From an uncultured Prevotella sp. (GTDB taxonomy: Bacteria > Bacteroidota > Bacteroidia > Bacteroidales > Bacteroidaceae): 41,060 nucleotides of DNA. Positions 1-8,900 of the stretch are shown piece by piece. Position numbers and translations under genes: made by a program. The stretch's first letter is position 1. Every line of letters begins with the position of its first letter. The stretch spans positions 1 to 41,060 of the forward strand of contig CAJOIX010000010.1 of NCBI GenBank assembly GCA_905234815.1, written 5' to 3'. The notes beneath the pieces were generated by a model, which saw only the letters and a list, made by a program, of their open reading frames with translations, searched no databases and was not told where the DNA came from.

Positions 1-1
1 G

Positions 2-2131
2 AAAACACTGCCCCGTTATATGTTCATCGCCATTCTCATGACGATGTTGGCTTGTGCTGTGGTGGCCAAGGCGCTCTACATCATGACCGCCCAGCGCGAT
101 TTCTGGCAGGCTGTGGCTGATCGAAACGTCCGCGACAGCGTGGAGGTAAAGCCCATGCGTGGCAATATCCTATCGTGCGACGGACAGCTCATGGTATCAT
201 CGCTGCCAGAATACAAGCTGTTCATGGACTTCCGCGCCCTCCACGACGCTGGAACCGATTCGCTCTGGGAAGCCAAACTCGACTCTATCTGTCTGGGACT
301 CAACGATATCTTCCCGGAAAAATCGGCAGCAAAATTCCGTTCCGACCTCGAAGAAGGACGCGCAAAAAAGCACCGACACTGGCCCATTTGGAAATCACGT
401 GTGAGCTACAACACATACAGTGAGGTGCGGAAACTGCCCATTTTCTGCCTCAGTGCAAACAAGGGCGGCTTCCACAAAGAGGAATACAACGCCCGCAAGC
501 GACAGTTCGGCAATCTGGCCAGCCGTACACTCGGCGACCTCTACGGTGCCAAAGATACGGCACGATTCGGTTTGGAACTGTCATACGACTCGATACTCCG
601 CGGCCACAACGGTCTCATCAATCGCCGCAAGGTGCTCAACAAGTACCTCGATATCACACTGGTACAGCCCATTGATGGCGCAGACATTGTCACCACCATC
701 GATGTAGGCATGCAAGACTTGGCCGAACGTGCCGTGCTGGATGAGCTTAAAGAGGTCGATGCCCGAGTGGGTGTGGCCATTGTGATGGAAGTAGCCACAG
801 GCGACATCAAGGCAATCGTCAACATGGAGCGGACCAGCGACGGCCGGTTTGCCGAAATGAAGAATCATGCTGTGAGCGATTTGCTTGAACCTGGCTCCGT
901 ATTCAAGACTGCGTCGCTACTCGTGGCACTCGACGACGAGAAAGTAGATACCACACTGAGAGTGGAAACGGGCGGCGGCATCTGGATGATGTATGGCCGG
1001 GCAATGAAAGACCACAACTGGCATCGCGGCGGCTACGGTACACTCACTCTGCCAAAGGTGCTTTACAACAGTTCAAACATCGGCACGAGCCGTATCATCG
1101 ACGACAACTACAGACACCACCCAGAGCAATTCGTAGAAGGAATCTACCGCACTGGCCTTGCCGACGACCTGGAGCTTCCATTCTTTGGCTCTACGCCAGC
1201 ACGCATCCGAATGCCTAAAAAGGATAAGACCGGCAAGCACTGGGCCAACTGGAGCAACACGGCGCTGCCCTGGATGAGTATCGGCTATGAAACACAGATA
1301 CCGCCCATCTCAACACTAACTTTCTACAATACCATCGCCAACAATGGAAAAATGATGCGTCCGCGTTTTGTATCGAAGGTAGTTAAAGACGGAAAGGTGC
1401 TGGAAGAGTATCCCCCTGAGGTGATGCGCGAAAGCATTGTTAAGCATCCGGCGGCACTGAAGAAGATACAAACCATGCTCGAGGGCGTGGTTTCGCAAGG
1501 AACTGGCAAGAAAGCAGGCTCGAAAACCTTCAAGGTTGCAGGCAAGACAGGCACGGCACAAATCTGGACGTCGGCAGGTAAATCTGCTTCCTATCTGTTG
1601 TCGTTTGCTGGTTATTTCCCTGCCGACAATCCCCGCTATAGCTGCATCGTATGTCTGCAGAAGACAGGTCTGCCTGCAAGCGGCGGTTTCAGTGCAAAAG
1701 TGTTTCACGATATAGCAGAAGGCATCATGGCCAAGAGTCTCAAGCTGCTTGCCAGTGATGCCCGCGACTCGCTCTCATCGCCGTTGCCCGATGTAAAAGC
1801 CGGCAACGTGCAATCGGCCAAGAAAGTGCTGAATGATCTTGGTATTCGCACTTCCATCGACTGGGATGCCCGCCTCTCGCGCCAGACCATCGTCTGGGGC
1901 ACGGCCGAAAGCCAGCGCGGAAAACGGCAAGTGGCACTCACAAAGTCAAGACCTTATGCTGCCCGCGTGGTGCCCGACGTAACGGGAATGGGAGCACGCG
2001 ATGCCGTTTATCTGCTTGAAAAGCGCGGACTGCGCACCCGGATAGTAGGACGCGGCAAGGTGAAAAGCCAAAGTCTGCCCGTCGGACATATCATAAAGAA
2101 GGGCGAACTCTGCATACTTACAATGAATTAG
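2..2131 (+). CDS. ftsI: Penicillin-binding protein, FtsI/PBP3 class B transpeptidase with PASTA domain (5' partial)
   Basis: Septal peptidoglycan transpeptidase that cross-links stem peptides at the division site. The first ATG in the window is at base 20, but the frame is open to the left edge and the codons before it read KTLPRY. Bacteroidales FtsI proteins have a RYFF-type segment a few residues into the protein, so the true start is probably just outside the window. Counting from the ATG at 20: an N-terminal membrane anchor at about 1-25, the dimerisation domain with PMRGNI, the active-site SVFK (Ser293), SSN at 351-353 and KTGT from Lys509. The last 60 or so residues form a PASTA domain beginning PDVTGM. 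murE follows after 27 bp. First visible gene of the dcw cluster. Confidence 0.95.
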   Translation, partial: KTLPRYMFIAILMTMLACAVVAKALYIMTAQRDFWQAVADRNVRDSVEVKPMRGNILSCDGQLMVSSLPEYKLFMDFRALHDAGTDSLWEAKLDSICLGLNDIFPEKSAAKFRSDLEEGRAKKHRHWPIWKSRVSYNTYSEVRKLPIFCLSANKGGFHKEEYNARKRQFGNLASRTLGDLYGAKDTARFGLELSYDSILRGHNGLINRRKVLNKYLDITLVQPIDGADIVTTIDVGMQDLAERAVLDELKEVDARVGVAIVMEVATGDIKAIVNMERTSDGRFAEMKNHAVSDLLEPGSVFKTASLLVALDDEKVDTTLRVETGGGIWMMYGRAMKDHNWHRGGYGTLTLPKVLYNSSNIGTSRIIDDNYRHHPEQFVEGIYRTGLADDLELPFFGSTPARIRMPKKDKTGKHWANWSNTALPWMSIGYETQIPPISTLTFYNTIANNGKMMRPRFVSKVVKDGKVLEEYPPEVMRESIVKHPAALKKIQTMLEGVVSQGTGKKAGSKTFKVAGKTGTAQIWTSAGKSASYLLSFAGYFPADNPRYSCIVCLQKTGLPASGGFSAKVFHDIAEGIMAKSLKLLASDARDSLSSPLPDVKAGNVQSAKKVLNDLGIRTSIDWDARLSRQTIVWGTAESQRGKRQVALTKSRPYAARVVPDVTGMGARDAVYLLEKRGLRTRIVGRGKVKSQSLPVGHIIKKGELCILTMN

Positions 2132-2158
2132 TAATACAATTAAAACAAAATATCGTCT

Positions 2159-3610
2159 ATGTTGCTCAAACAAATACTAAATCAGATCAACCCGCTGAAC
2201 GTGACTGGTGCCCTTGACAAAGACATCAAAGGCGTAGAAATCGACAGCAGAAAAGTGGGCGAAGGATTTCTTTTCGTTGCCATGCGGGGCACGCAAGTCG
2301 ATGGTCATCAATTTATCGACAAAGCCATTGCACTGGGTGCCACAGCTGTGGTGTGCGAAACGCTTCCTGAGGAAGTGAAAGCCGACGTCACGTACATAGA
2401 AGTGAAAGACAGCGAGGACGCTGTAGGCCCAGTGGCTACGGCATTCTACGGAGAGCCTTCCAAGCACCTGAAACTCGTTGGTGTGACTGGCACCAATGGC
2501 AAGACCACCATTGCCACCACGCTCTACAATCTTTTCCGCCGCATGGGCCACCGTGTAGGTTTGCTCTCCACGGTGTGCAACTACATAGAAGACGAGGCTG
2601 TGGCCGCGTCGCACACCACGCCCGACGCCATTGAGCTCAACGCCCTGCTGGCCAGAATGGTAGAAGCCGGCTGCGAATACGTGTTCATGGAGTGCTCCAG
2701 TCATGCCATTGCGCAGAAACGCATCGGCGGATTGCAGTTTGCTGGTGGTCTGTTCACCAATCTGACGCGCGATCATCTCGATTACCACAAGACCTTTGAG
2801 AACTATCGCAATGCCAAGAAACAATTCTTCGATATGCTGCCGCGCGGTTCGTTTGCCGTGGTGAATGTTGACGACAAGAACGGTCTGTTCATGGTGCAGA
2901 ACACAAAAGCCACTGTGAAGACCTATTCACAGCAGCGCATGGCCGATTTCAAGGCGCGACTGCTGGAGTGCCATTTCGAGGGAATGTACTTGGAAATTGA
3001 CGGGCACGAGGTGGGCGTACAGTTCATTGGCAAGTTCAACGTGAGCAACCTCCTGGCTGTTTACGGCGCTGCCCGTATGCTGGGCAAGGACGCTGAAGAA
3101 ATTCTTCTGGCGCTATCGACGCTGAAAAGCGTGAGCGGCCGACTCGAACCACTCTACTCGCCCGAAGGTTTCACCGCCGTAGTTGACTATGCCCACACGC
3201 CCGATGCACTCGACAATGTGCTCGGTGCTATCCACGAGGTGCTCGGAGGCAAGGGACAGGTCATCACGGTGTGCGGTGCCGGCGGCAACAGAGACAAGGG
3301 TAAGCGACCGCTGATGGCACAGTCGGCCGTGAAGCAGAGCGACCGCGTGATCATCACGAGCGACAATCCACGCAATGAAGACCCGCAACAGATCATCGAC
3401 GACATGATGGCAGGGCTGTCGCCACAACAGAAAAAGAAGGTGCTGACCATTGTCGATCGTCGTGAAGCCATCCGCACAGCCTGCATGCTGGCACAGAAAG
3501 GCGACGTGGTGCTGGTGGCTGGCAAGGGTCATGAAGACTATCAGGAGATACAGGGAGTGAAACACCATTTCGACGACAAGGAAGTGCTCCGCGAAATCTT
3601 CAACAGTTAA
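2159..3610 (+). CDS. murE: UDP-MurNAc-tripeptide synthetase MurE, meso-diaminopimelate type
   Basis: Cytoplasmic Mur ligase that adds the third amino acid to UDP-MurNAc-L-Ala-D-Glu using ATP. The 483 residues are normal for the family. The ATP-binding loop GTNGKT is at 111-116. The substrate motif DNPRNED starts at Asp402; DNPR is the form found in enzymes that add meso-diaminopimelate rather than lysine, as expected for a Gram-negative wall. The ATG at 2159 is 27 bp after the ftsI stop, consistent with one transcript. mraY follows after a 96-bp gap holding only AT-rich sequence with ATTC-type simple repeats. Confidence 0.96.
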   Translation: MLLKQILNQINPLNVTGALDKDIKGVEIDSRKVGEGFLFVAMRGTQVDGHQFIDKAIALGATAVVCETLPEEVKADVTYIEVKDSEDAVGPVATAFYGEPSKHLKLVGVTGTNGKTTIATTLYNLFRRMGHRVGLLSTVCNYIEDEAVAASHTTPDAIELNALLARMVEAGCEYVFMECSSHAIAQKRIGGLQFAGGLFTNLTRDHLDYHKTFENYRNAKKQFFDMLPRGSFAVVNVDDKNGLFMVQNTKATVKTYSQQRMADFKARLLECHFEGMYLEIDGHEVGVQFIGKFNVSNLLAVYGAARMLGKDAEEILLALSTLKSVSGRLEPLYSPEGFTAVVDYAHTPDALDNVLGAIHEVLGGKGQVITVCGAGGNRDKGKRPLMAQSAVKQSDRVIITSDNPRNEDPQQIIDDMMAGLSPQQKKKVLTIVDRREAIRTACMLAQKGDVVLVAGKGHEDYQEIQGVKHHFDDKEVLREIFNS

Positions 3611-3706
3611 TATCCGCAATCACTGAAAAATTCACCATTCAACAAAGAAACAATTCATTCGTCACCCCTCATTCTTCATTCTATAATATAAATAAGGTAC
3701 GCGCGT

Positions 3707-4975
3707 ATGCTTTACTATATTTTCCGATTTTTAGCACAGTACGACATTACAGGTGCTCACCTCTGGTCGTATATCTCATTCCGCTCGTTGTTGACACTGA
3801 TTCTTTCGCTGCTGATTTCAGCTTGGTTTGGCGAACGATTCATCAAATATATGCGTCGGCGCAAACTCTTGGAAACTCAGCGCGATGCAACGATCGACCC
3901 CTTTGCCAACGAGCGCAAGATAGTGCCCTCGATGGGTGGTATCATCATTGCTGTTTCCATTCTGGTGCCAGTGCTCCTGCTGGGCCGTATGCGCAATATC
4001 TACCTCTTGTTGATGATAGTCACCACGCTGTGGCTCGGCTTTCTGGGGTTCCTGGACGATTATATCAAGATTTTCCGCAAGAACAAAGACGGCCTGAAGG
4101 GCAAGTATAAGATAGTGGGACAGGTGAGCATCGGCCTGATTGTGGGCCTTGTGCTTTGGGCAGCACCCGACGCCAAGGTGAGCGAGACCGTGAGCCTGCA
4201 GCGTCAGGGCACAGAACAGGTGATTCAGAAGTCGGAGCCTGTGAAGTCGCTGAACACCACGATACCGTTTGTGAAGAATCACAATCTGGACTACGGCCGT
4301 ATCATGGAGCCGCTGGGCAAGTACAAGACTGCAGCCGGCTGGGTGATATTCGTGCTGATGACCATCCTGGTGGTCACCGCAGTGTCGAATGGCGCCAACC
4401 TGAACGACGGCATGGACGGCATGTGCGCCGGCAATTCGGCCATCGTGGGTGTAGCTTTAGGCATCTTGGCTTACGTTTCTTCACACGTGGGATATGCAGC
4501 CTATTTCAACATCATGTATATTCCTGGTTCTGAAGAACTGGTGGTATTCCTCTGCGCCTTTGTGGGAGCCATGATTGGTTTCCTCTGGTACAATGCCAAT
4601 CCGGCGCAGATATTCATGGGCGACACTGGTTCGTTGATGATTGGCGGAATCATTGGCGTAACGGCCGTGATCATCCACAAGGAATTGCTCCTTCCCATAC
4701 TCTGCGGCATCTTCTTCGTGGAGAGCCTCAGCGTAATCATCCAGACACAGGTGTTCAAACTGGGCAAGCGCCGCGGAAAGCGGATACGCGTGTTCCGAGC
4801 AACGCCCATTCACGACACCTTCCGCAAGACCGACGATCAGCTCGACACCACCAGCCGCTACCTGCTGAAAGGATGGCCTCATCGTCCGTTTGAAGAACAG
4901 AAAATCACGGTGCGCTTCTGGATAGTAAGCATCATCCTCGCAGCGCTCGCCATTATAACATTGAAAATCAGATAG
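3707..4975 (+). CDS. mraY: Phospho-MurNAc-pentapeptide transferase MraY
   Basis: Integral membrane enzyme that moves phospho-MurNAc-pentapeptide onto undecaprenyl phosphate to make lipid I. The catalytic motifs are present: DDYIK from Asp117, NDGMDG at 233-238 and GDTGS from Gly305. At 422 residues it is longer than the roughly 360 of E. coli MraY; the extra length includes a hydrophilic insert at about 150-190. The histidine-rich loop, HHH in most MraY, reads HDT at 369-371 and is followed by a charged stretch before GWPHRP. From memory Bacteroides has HDH there, so this may be a lineage variant. The gap to murD contains repeat array 1. Confidence 0.95.
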   Translation: MLYYIFRFLAQYDITGAHLWSYISFRSLLTLILSLLISAWFGERFIKYMRRRKLLETQRDATIDPFANERKIVPSMGGIIIAVSILVPVLLLGRMRNIYLLLMIVTTLWLGFLGFLDDYIKIFRKNKDGLKGKYKIVGQVSIGLIVGLVLWAAPDAKVSETVSLQRQGTEQVIQKSEPVKSLNTTIPFVKNHNLDYGRIMEPLGKYKTAAGWVIFVLMTILVVTAVSNGANLNDGMDGMCAGNSAIVGVALGILAYVSSHVGYAAYFNIMYIPGSEELVVFLCAFVGAMIGFLWYNANPAQIFMGDTGSLMIGGIIGVTAVIIHKELLLPILCGIFFVESLSVIIQTQVFKLGKRRGKRIRVFRATPIHDTFRKTDDQLDTTSRYLLKGWPHRPFEEQKITVRFWIVSIILAALAIITLKIR

Positions 4976-4990
4976 TTAGAAAACACATTG

Positions 4991-5078
4991 CAAAAGCTAT
5001 CCTTTTGAAGGCTAAAAGCTATGCTTTTGAAGCGCAAAAGCTATGCTTTCGGAAGGTAAAAGCTATGTTTTTGAAAAA
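4991..5078. repeat. Array 1 of 22-bp near-palindromic repeat (4 units)
   Basis: Four 17-bp cores start at 4991, 5013, 5035 and 5057 and are separated by 5-bp spacers AAGGC, AAGCG and GAAGG, so the period is exactly 22 bp. The cores read YAAAAGCTATNCTTTTG with small changes (third TTTCG, fourth GTTTTTG). All four have the GCTATNC orientation. The array fills most of the mraY-murD gap and would be transcribed inside the dcw operon. The same repeat with the same period recurs at three other sites in the window. Confidence 0.9.
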
Positions 5079-5104
5079 CGATAGATAAACAGTAAGAAAA
5101 CAAG

Positions 5105-6448
5105 ATGAAAAAAATCGTCATACTCGGTGCAGCCGAAAGTGGTGTTGGCGCAGCCATCCTTGCCCAGAAACAGGGTTTCGATGTGTTTGTGAGCGACCAT
5201 TCGGCCATCCGCCCACAATATAAGGCCCTGCTCGATGCCCACCACCTGCGGTGGGAAGAAACGCAGCACACCGAAGAGGAAATCCTCTCGGCCACGGAAG
5301 TGATCAAATCGCCAGGCATCCCCGACACGGTTCCCATCATGCAGAAGGTGATTGCAGCCGGTATTCCGGTGATCAGCGAAATTGAGTTTGCAGCCCGCTA
5401 TACCAACGCGAAGATGGTGTGCATCACCGGTTCCAACGGAAAAACCACCACCACCTCGCTCATCTATCACATTTTCCGCACGGCCGGCATTGATGCCGGA
5501 CTGGCTGGAAACATTGGCCATTCGCTTGCCCTGCAAGTGGCCGAACAGCCCCACGAGGTCTATGTGATTGAACTCTCGTCGTTCCAGTTGGACAATATGT
5601 ATCAGTTCCGGGCCAATATCGCCGTGCTGCTGAACATCACGCCCGACCATCTGGACCGCTACGACTTCAAGATGCAAAACTACATCGACGCAAAGATGCG
5701 CATCATCCAGAACCAGACTGCCGACGACGCGTTCATCTATTGGGCCGACGACCCTGTGGTCACCCGCGAATTGCCCAAGTATCCCCTGCCCCACCAGCGC
5801 TATGCCTTCAGCGAGCACCAGCAAACCGGCGCCCAGGGCTACACGGCCAATGGCATCTATCAACTCGAAGGTCCCACACCATTCGCCATGCCGCAGCAAG
5901 AACTCGCTCTGCGCGGACGGCACAACATATACAACCAACTGGCTGCCGGACTGGCTGCCAACATCTTCGGCATCGACCACGAAGCCATACGGAAAGGCTT
6001 GAAAACCTTCCCTGGTGTGGAACACCGGCTCGAATTTGTCTGTGAAACCGATGGCATAGAATACATCAACGACTCGAAAGCCACCAATGTGGATGCCTGC
6101 TACTATGCGCTCGAAGCCATGACCCGACCAACCATCCTCATCCTGGGCGGGCTCGACAAGGGCAACGACTACTCGGAAATCATCCCGCTCGTGAAAGAAA
6201 AATGTGCCGGACTGGTCTATCTCGGTGTTGACAACAAGAAACTGCACGACAATTTCGACGCGCTCGGCCTGCCCGTGGCCGACACCCAGTCGATGCAAGC
6301 CTGCATGGATGCCTGCCGCAAAATGGCAAAACCAGGTCAGACCATCCTGCTGAGCCCCTGCTGCGCATCGTTCGACCTGTTTAAAAACATGGAGGACCGT
6401 GGCGAACAATTCAAAGCGCTGGCCACACAAAACGTCCCCCACGCCTGA
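5105..6448 (+). CDS. murD: UDP-MurNAc-L-alanine:D-glutamate ligase MurD
   Basis: Cytoplasmic Mur ligase that adds D-glutamate to UDP-MurNAc-L-Ala. The 447 residues show an N-terminal Rossmann-like domain (KKIVILGAAESG), the ATP loop GSNGKTTTT from Gly109 with Lys113, and the C-terminal ligase domain with NDSKATN. The start at 5105 is set by an ATG followed directly by the conserved N-terminal strand. A long open frame on the opposite strand is a codon-composition shadow. ftsW begins 39 bp downstream. Confidence 0.96.
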   Translation: MKKIVILGAAESGVGAAILAQKQGFDVFVSDHSAIRPQYKALLDAHHLRWEETQHTEEEILSATEVIKSPGIPDTVPIMQKVIAAGIPVISEIEFAARYTNAKMVCITGSNGKTTTTSLIYHIFRTAGIDAGLAGNIGHSLALQVAEQPHEVYVIELSSFQLDNMYQFRANIAVLLNITPDHLDRYDFKMQNYIDAKMRIIQNQTADDAFIYWADDPVVTRELPKYPLPHQRYAFSEHQQTGAQGYTANGIYQLEGPTPFAMPQQELALRGRHNIYNQLAAGLAANIFGIDHEAIRKGLKTFPGVEHRLEFVCETDGIEYINDSKATNVDACYYALEAMTRPTILILGGLDKGNDYSEIIPLVKEKCAGLVYLGVDNKKLHDNFDALGLPVADTQSMQACMDACRKMAKPGQTILLSPCCASFDLFKNMEDRGEQFKALATQNVPHA

Positions 6449-6487
6449 TGCCAACCAAATCCCCTCAACGCAAAGAATATCAATAAA

Positions 6488-7798
6488 ATGAACAACTCCA
6501 CCATAGGCAACATATTCAAAGGCGACAAGGTCATCTGGATGGTCTTCTTCCTTTTGGCCATCATCAGCCTGATTGAGGTCTATTCCGCCTCATCGCAGCT
6601 CACCTACAAGGGTGGCAACTATATGGCGCCAATCCTCAAGCACGCCGGCATACTCGTTGTGGGTCTGATTGCCATGGTGCTTACGGTGCAGGTGCGGCCT
6701 CGCTATTTCAAGGTAGCCACGCCGTTCTTGCTGTTGCTCTCGATGATTCTGCTACTTTGGGCGCTTGTGGGCGGTCAGGCAACCAACGATGCCTCACGAT
6801 GGGTGGGACTCGGTTTCTTCCAGTTCCAGCCTTCCGAGATAGCCAAAGGAACCGTCGTGCTGGCCACAGCACAGATACTCAGCGCCATGCAGACCGAACA
6901 CGGTGCCGACAAACGGGCCATGAAGTATATACTCGTAGTCTGTGGAGTAATCATAGTGCCCATCATGATGGAAAATCTCTCCACCGCCGTACTCATCAGC
7001 GGAGTTGTCTTCCTAATGATGCTCATCGGCAGGGTGCCCATGGTGCAACTTGGAAAACTGCTGGGAGTGTGCATCCTAATGGTCAGCATAGTGGTGGCAC
7101 TGGTCATGCTGTTGGGCCACGACACGCGGCAAGACAGCGAAGCCATGGCACAAACGGAACAGGTGGAAACCTTCGACGCAGCCGACGAGGGGCTCGATGC
7201 CAGCGTTTCGCTCAAACCGAAAAAGAAAAGCGGGCTTTCATCGGTGTTCCATCGCTTCGACACATGGAAGATGCGCATCATCAAATTCACCGAACCGAAA
7301 GACACCCTCCGACCTGAAGACATTGACTTGGACAAAGACGCGCAAGTGGCCCACGCCAACATAGCCATTGCCACCTCGCACATCACGGGCAAGGGGCCGG
7401 GCAACAGCGTAGAGCGCGACTTCCTATCGCAAGCCTTCTCCGACTTTATCTTCGCCATCATCATTGAGGAGTTGGGAATTGTCGGAGCCATCGTCATCGC
7501 GTTGCTCTACATCATCCTGCTCTTCCGCGCCGGACGAATAGCCCATAACTGCGAGAATGCCTTCCCTGCCTATCTCGTCATGGGAATTGCCCTGCTGCTC
7601 GTCACTCAGGCCCTGTTCAACATGTGTGTAGCCGTAGGCCTTGCACCGGTAACCGGACAGCCCCTTCCGCTCGTCAGCAAAGGCGGTACATCCAGCGTAA
7701 TTAACTGCGTCTATCTCGGTGTGATGCTCTCCATCAGCCGATATGCCAAGAAACGCGATAAAGAAAACGAAACAGAAAAATCAATCATCTATGAATAA
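6488..7798 (+). CDS. ftsW: Lipid II polymerase / division protein FtsW (SEDS family)
   Basis: Multi-pass SEDS membrane protein that polymerises glycan strands at the septum with FtsI. Hydrophobic segments span nearly the whole 436 residues. The family signature near the C-terminus is present (SDFIFAIIIEELG, then PVTGQPLPLVSKGG). Between about residues 211 and 290 there is a long, strongly charged insertion (acidic, then KPKKKSG) in the large external loop that is short in E. coli FtsW. The stop codon overlaps the murG start by 8 bp, implying translational coupling. Confidence 0.95.
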   Translation: MNNSTIGNIFKGDKVIWMVFFLLAIISLIEVYSASSQLTYKGGNYMAPILKHAGILVVGLIAMVLTVQVRPRYFKVATPFLLLLSMILLLWALVGGQATNDASRWVGLGFFQFQPSEIAKGTVVLATAQILSAMQTEHGADKRAMKYILVVCGVIIVPIMMENLSTAVLISGVVFLMMLIGRVPMVQLGKLLGVCILMVSIVVALVMLLGHDTRQDSEAMAQTEQVETFDAADEGLDASVSLKPKKKSGLSSVFHRFDTWKMRIIKFTEPKDTLRPEDIDLDKDAQVAHANIAIATSHITGKGPGNSVERDFLSQAFSDFIFAIIIEELGIVGAIVIALLYIILLFRAGRIAHNCENAFPAYLVMGIALLLVTQALFNMCVAVGLAPVTGQPLPLVSKGGTSSVINCVYLGVMLSISRYAKKRDKENETEKSIIYE

Positions 7799-8900
7799 AC
7801 CACTGAAAATAGTAGTCAGCGGCGGCGGCACTGGCGGACATATCTTCCCCGCCGTGAGCATTGCCAATGCCATTAAAGCCCTTCGCCCTGATGCCGAGAT
7901 ACATTTTGTAGGCGCACTTGGCCGCATGGAAATGCAGCGTGTGCCCGAAGCAGGCTACCACATCACGGGACTGCCCATTGCCGGATTCGACCGCAAACGC
8001 CTTTGGCGCAACTTCCGGGTGCTCTATCTCATCTGGAAAAGTCAGCGCATGGCACGTAAACTGCTGCGCCAATTCCAGCCCGATGTAGCCGTAGGTGTAG
8101 GCGGATATGCCAGCGGACCGACACTCAACACGGCCGCTGCCATGGGCATACCCTGTCTCATTCAGGAGCAAAACTCCTACGCCGGCGTGACCAACAAACT
8201 GCTGGCCAAGAAAGCCGAACGCATCTGTGTGGCCTACGAAGGTATGGAGCGCTTCTTCCCGAAAGAGAAGATTCTGCTCACAGGCAACCCCGTGCGGCAG
8301 AATGTGCTGCACTGCAACGAAACCGCAGAAGAGGCACGCCGCGCCATGGGCCTCGACCCCGCAAAGAAAACACTGCTCATTGTGGGTGGAAGCCTCGGTG
8401 CCGGAACCATCAACCAAAGCGTTCTGACACATCTCAACGAAATCCGACAGAGCAACATTCAAATTGTTTGGCAGACAGGAAAATACTATTTCGACAACAT
8501 TCAAGCCCAACTGAAACAAGAACCCAGCGTGGAGAACCTGCACCCGACGGCCTTTATCAGCGATATGGGTCGCGCCTACAAGGCTGCCGACCTGGTGATT
8601 AGCCGCGCGGGAGCCAGCAGCATCAGCGAGTTTTGCCTCATAGGGAAACCCGTGATACTGGTGCCCAGTCCGAATGTGGCCGAAGACCATCAGACCAAAA
8701 ATGCACTGGCATTGGTCAATCGGCAGGCTGCCATCTACGTGAAAGACGCTGAAGCCAACGAAAAACTCATGGCCACAGCCTTTGACGCAATACAGAACGA
8801 AAGCCTCCTGCAATCGCTGAGCGAGAACATACTGAAGCTCGCGCTCCCCAATTCAGCAGAAATCATAGCAAAAGAAGTAATAAAATTAGCAAAAAAATAA
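7791..8900 (+). CDS. murG: UDP-GlcNAc:lipid I N-acetylglucosaminyltransferase MurG
   Basis: Membrane-associated GT28 enzyme that adds GlcNAc to lipid I to give lipid II. The glycine-rich loop SGGGTGGH is at residues 10-17 and a second glycine-rich motif VGGSLGAGTIN marks the C-terminal domain. The frame is open further upstream, but the ATG at 7791 puts the family N-terminus (MNKPLKIVVSGGGTGGH) at residue 1 and lies inside the ftsW end (tATGAATAA), so it is preferred. This gives 369 residues, normal for MurG. Its stop abuts the murC ATG with no spacer. Confidence 0.96.
   Translation: MNKPLKIVVSGGGTGGHIFPAVSIANAIKALRPDAEIHFVGALGRMEMQRVPEAGYHITGLPIAGFDRKRLWRNFRVLYLIWKSQRMARKLLRQFQPDVAVGVGGYASGPTLNTAAAMGIPCLIQEQNSYAGVTNKLLAKKAERICVAYEGMERFFPKEKILLTGNPVRQNVLHCNETAEEARRAMGLDPAKKTLLIVGGSLGAGTINQSVLTHLNEIRQSNIQIVWQTGKYYFDNIQAQLKQEPSVENLHPTAFISDMGRAYKAADLVISRAGASSISEFCLIGKPVILVPSPNVAEDHQTKNALALVNRQAAIYVKDAEANEKLMATAFDAIQNESLLQSLSENILKLALPNSAEIIAKEVIKLAKK

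Noticed and set aside
4991..5078. Repeat arrays as CRISPR arrays
   Set aside because: Units are 17 bp with 5-bp spacers, far too short, and no cas genes are in the window.
5063..6454. 463-codon open frame on the minus strand across murD
   Set aside because: It is antisense to a clear murD, shows no family features of its own, and such frames arise from the codon bias of GC-rich genes.
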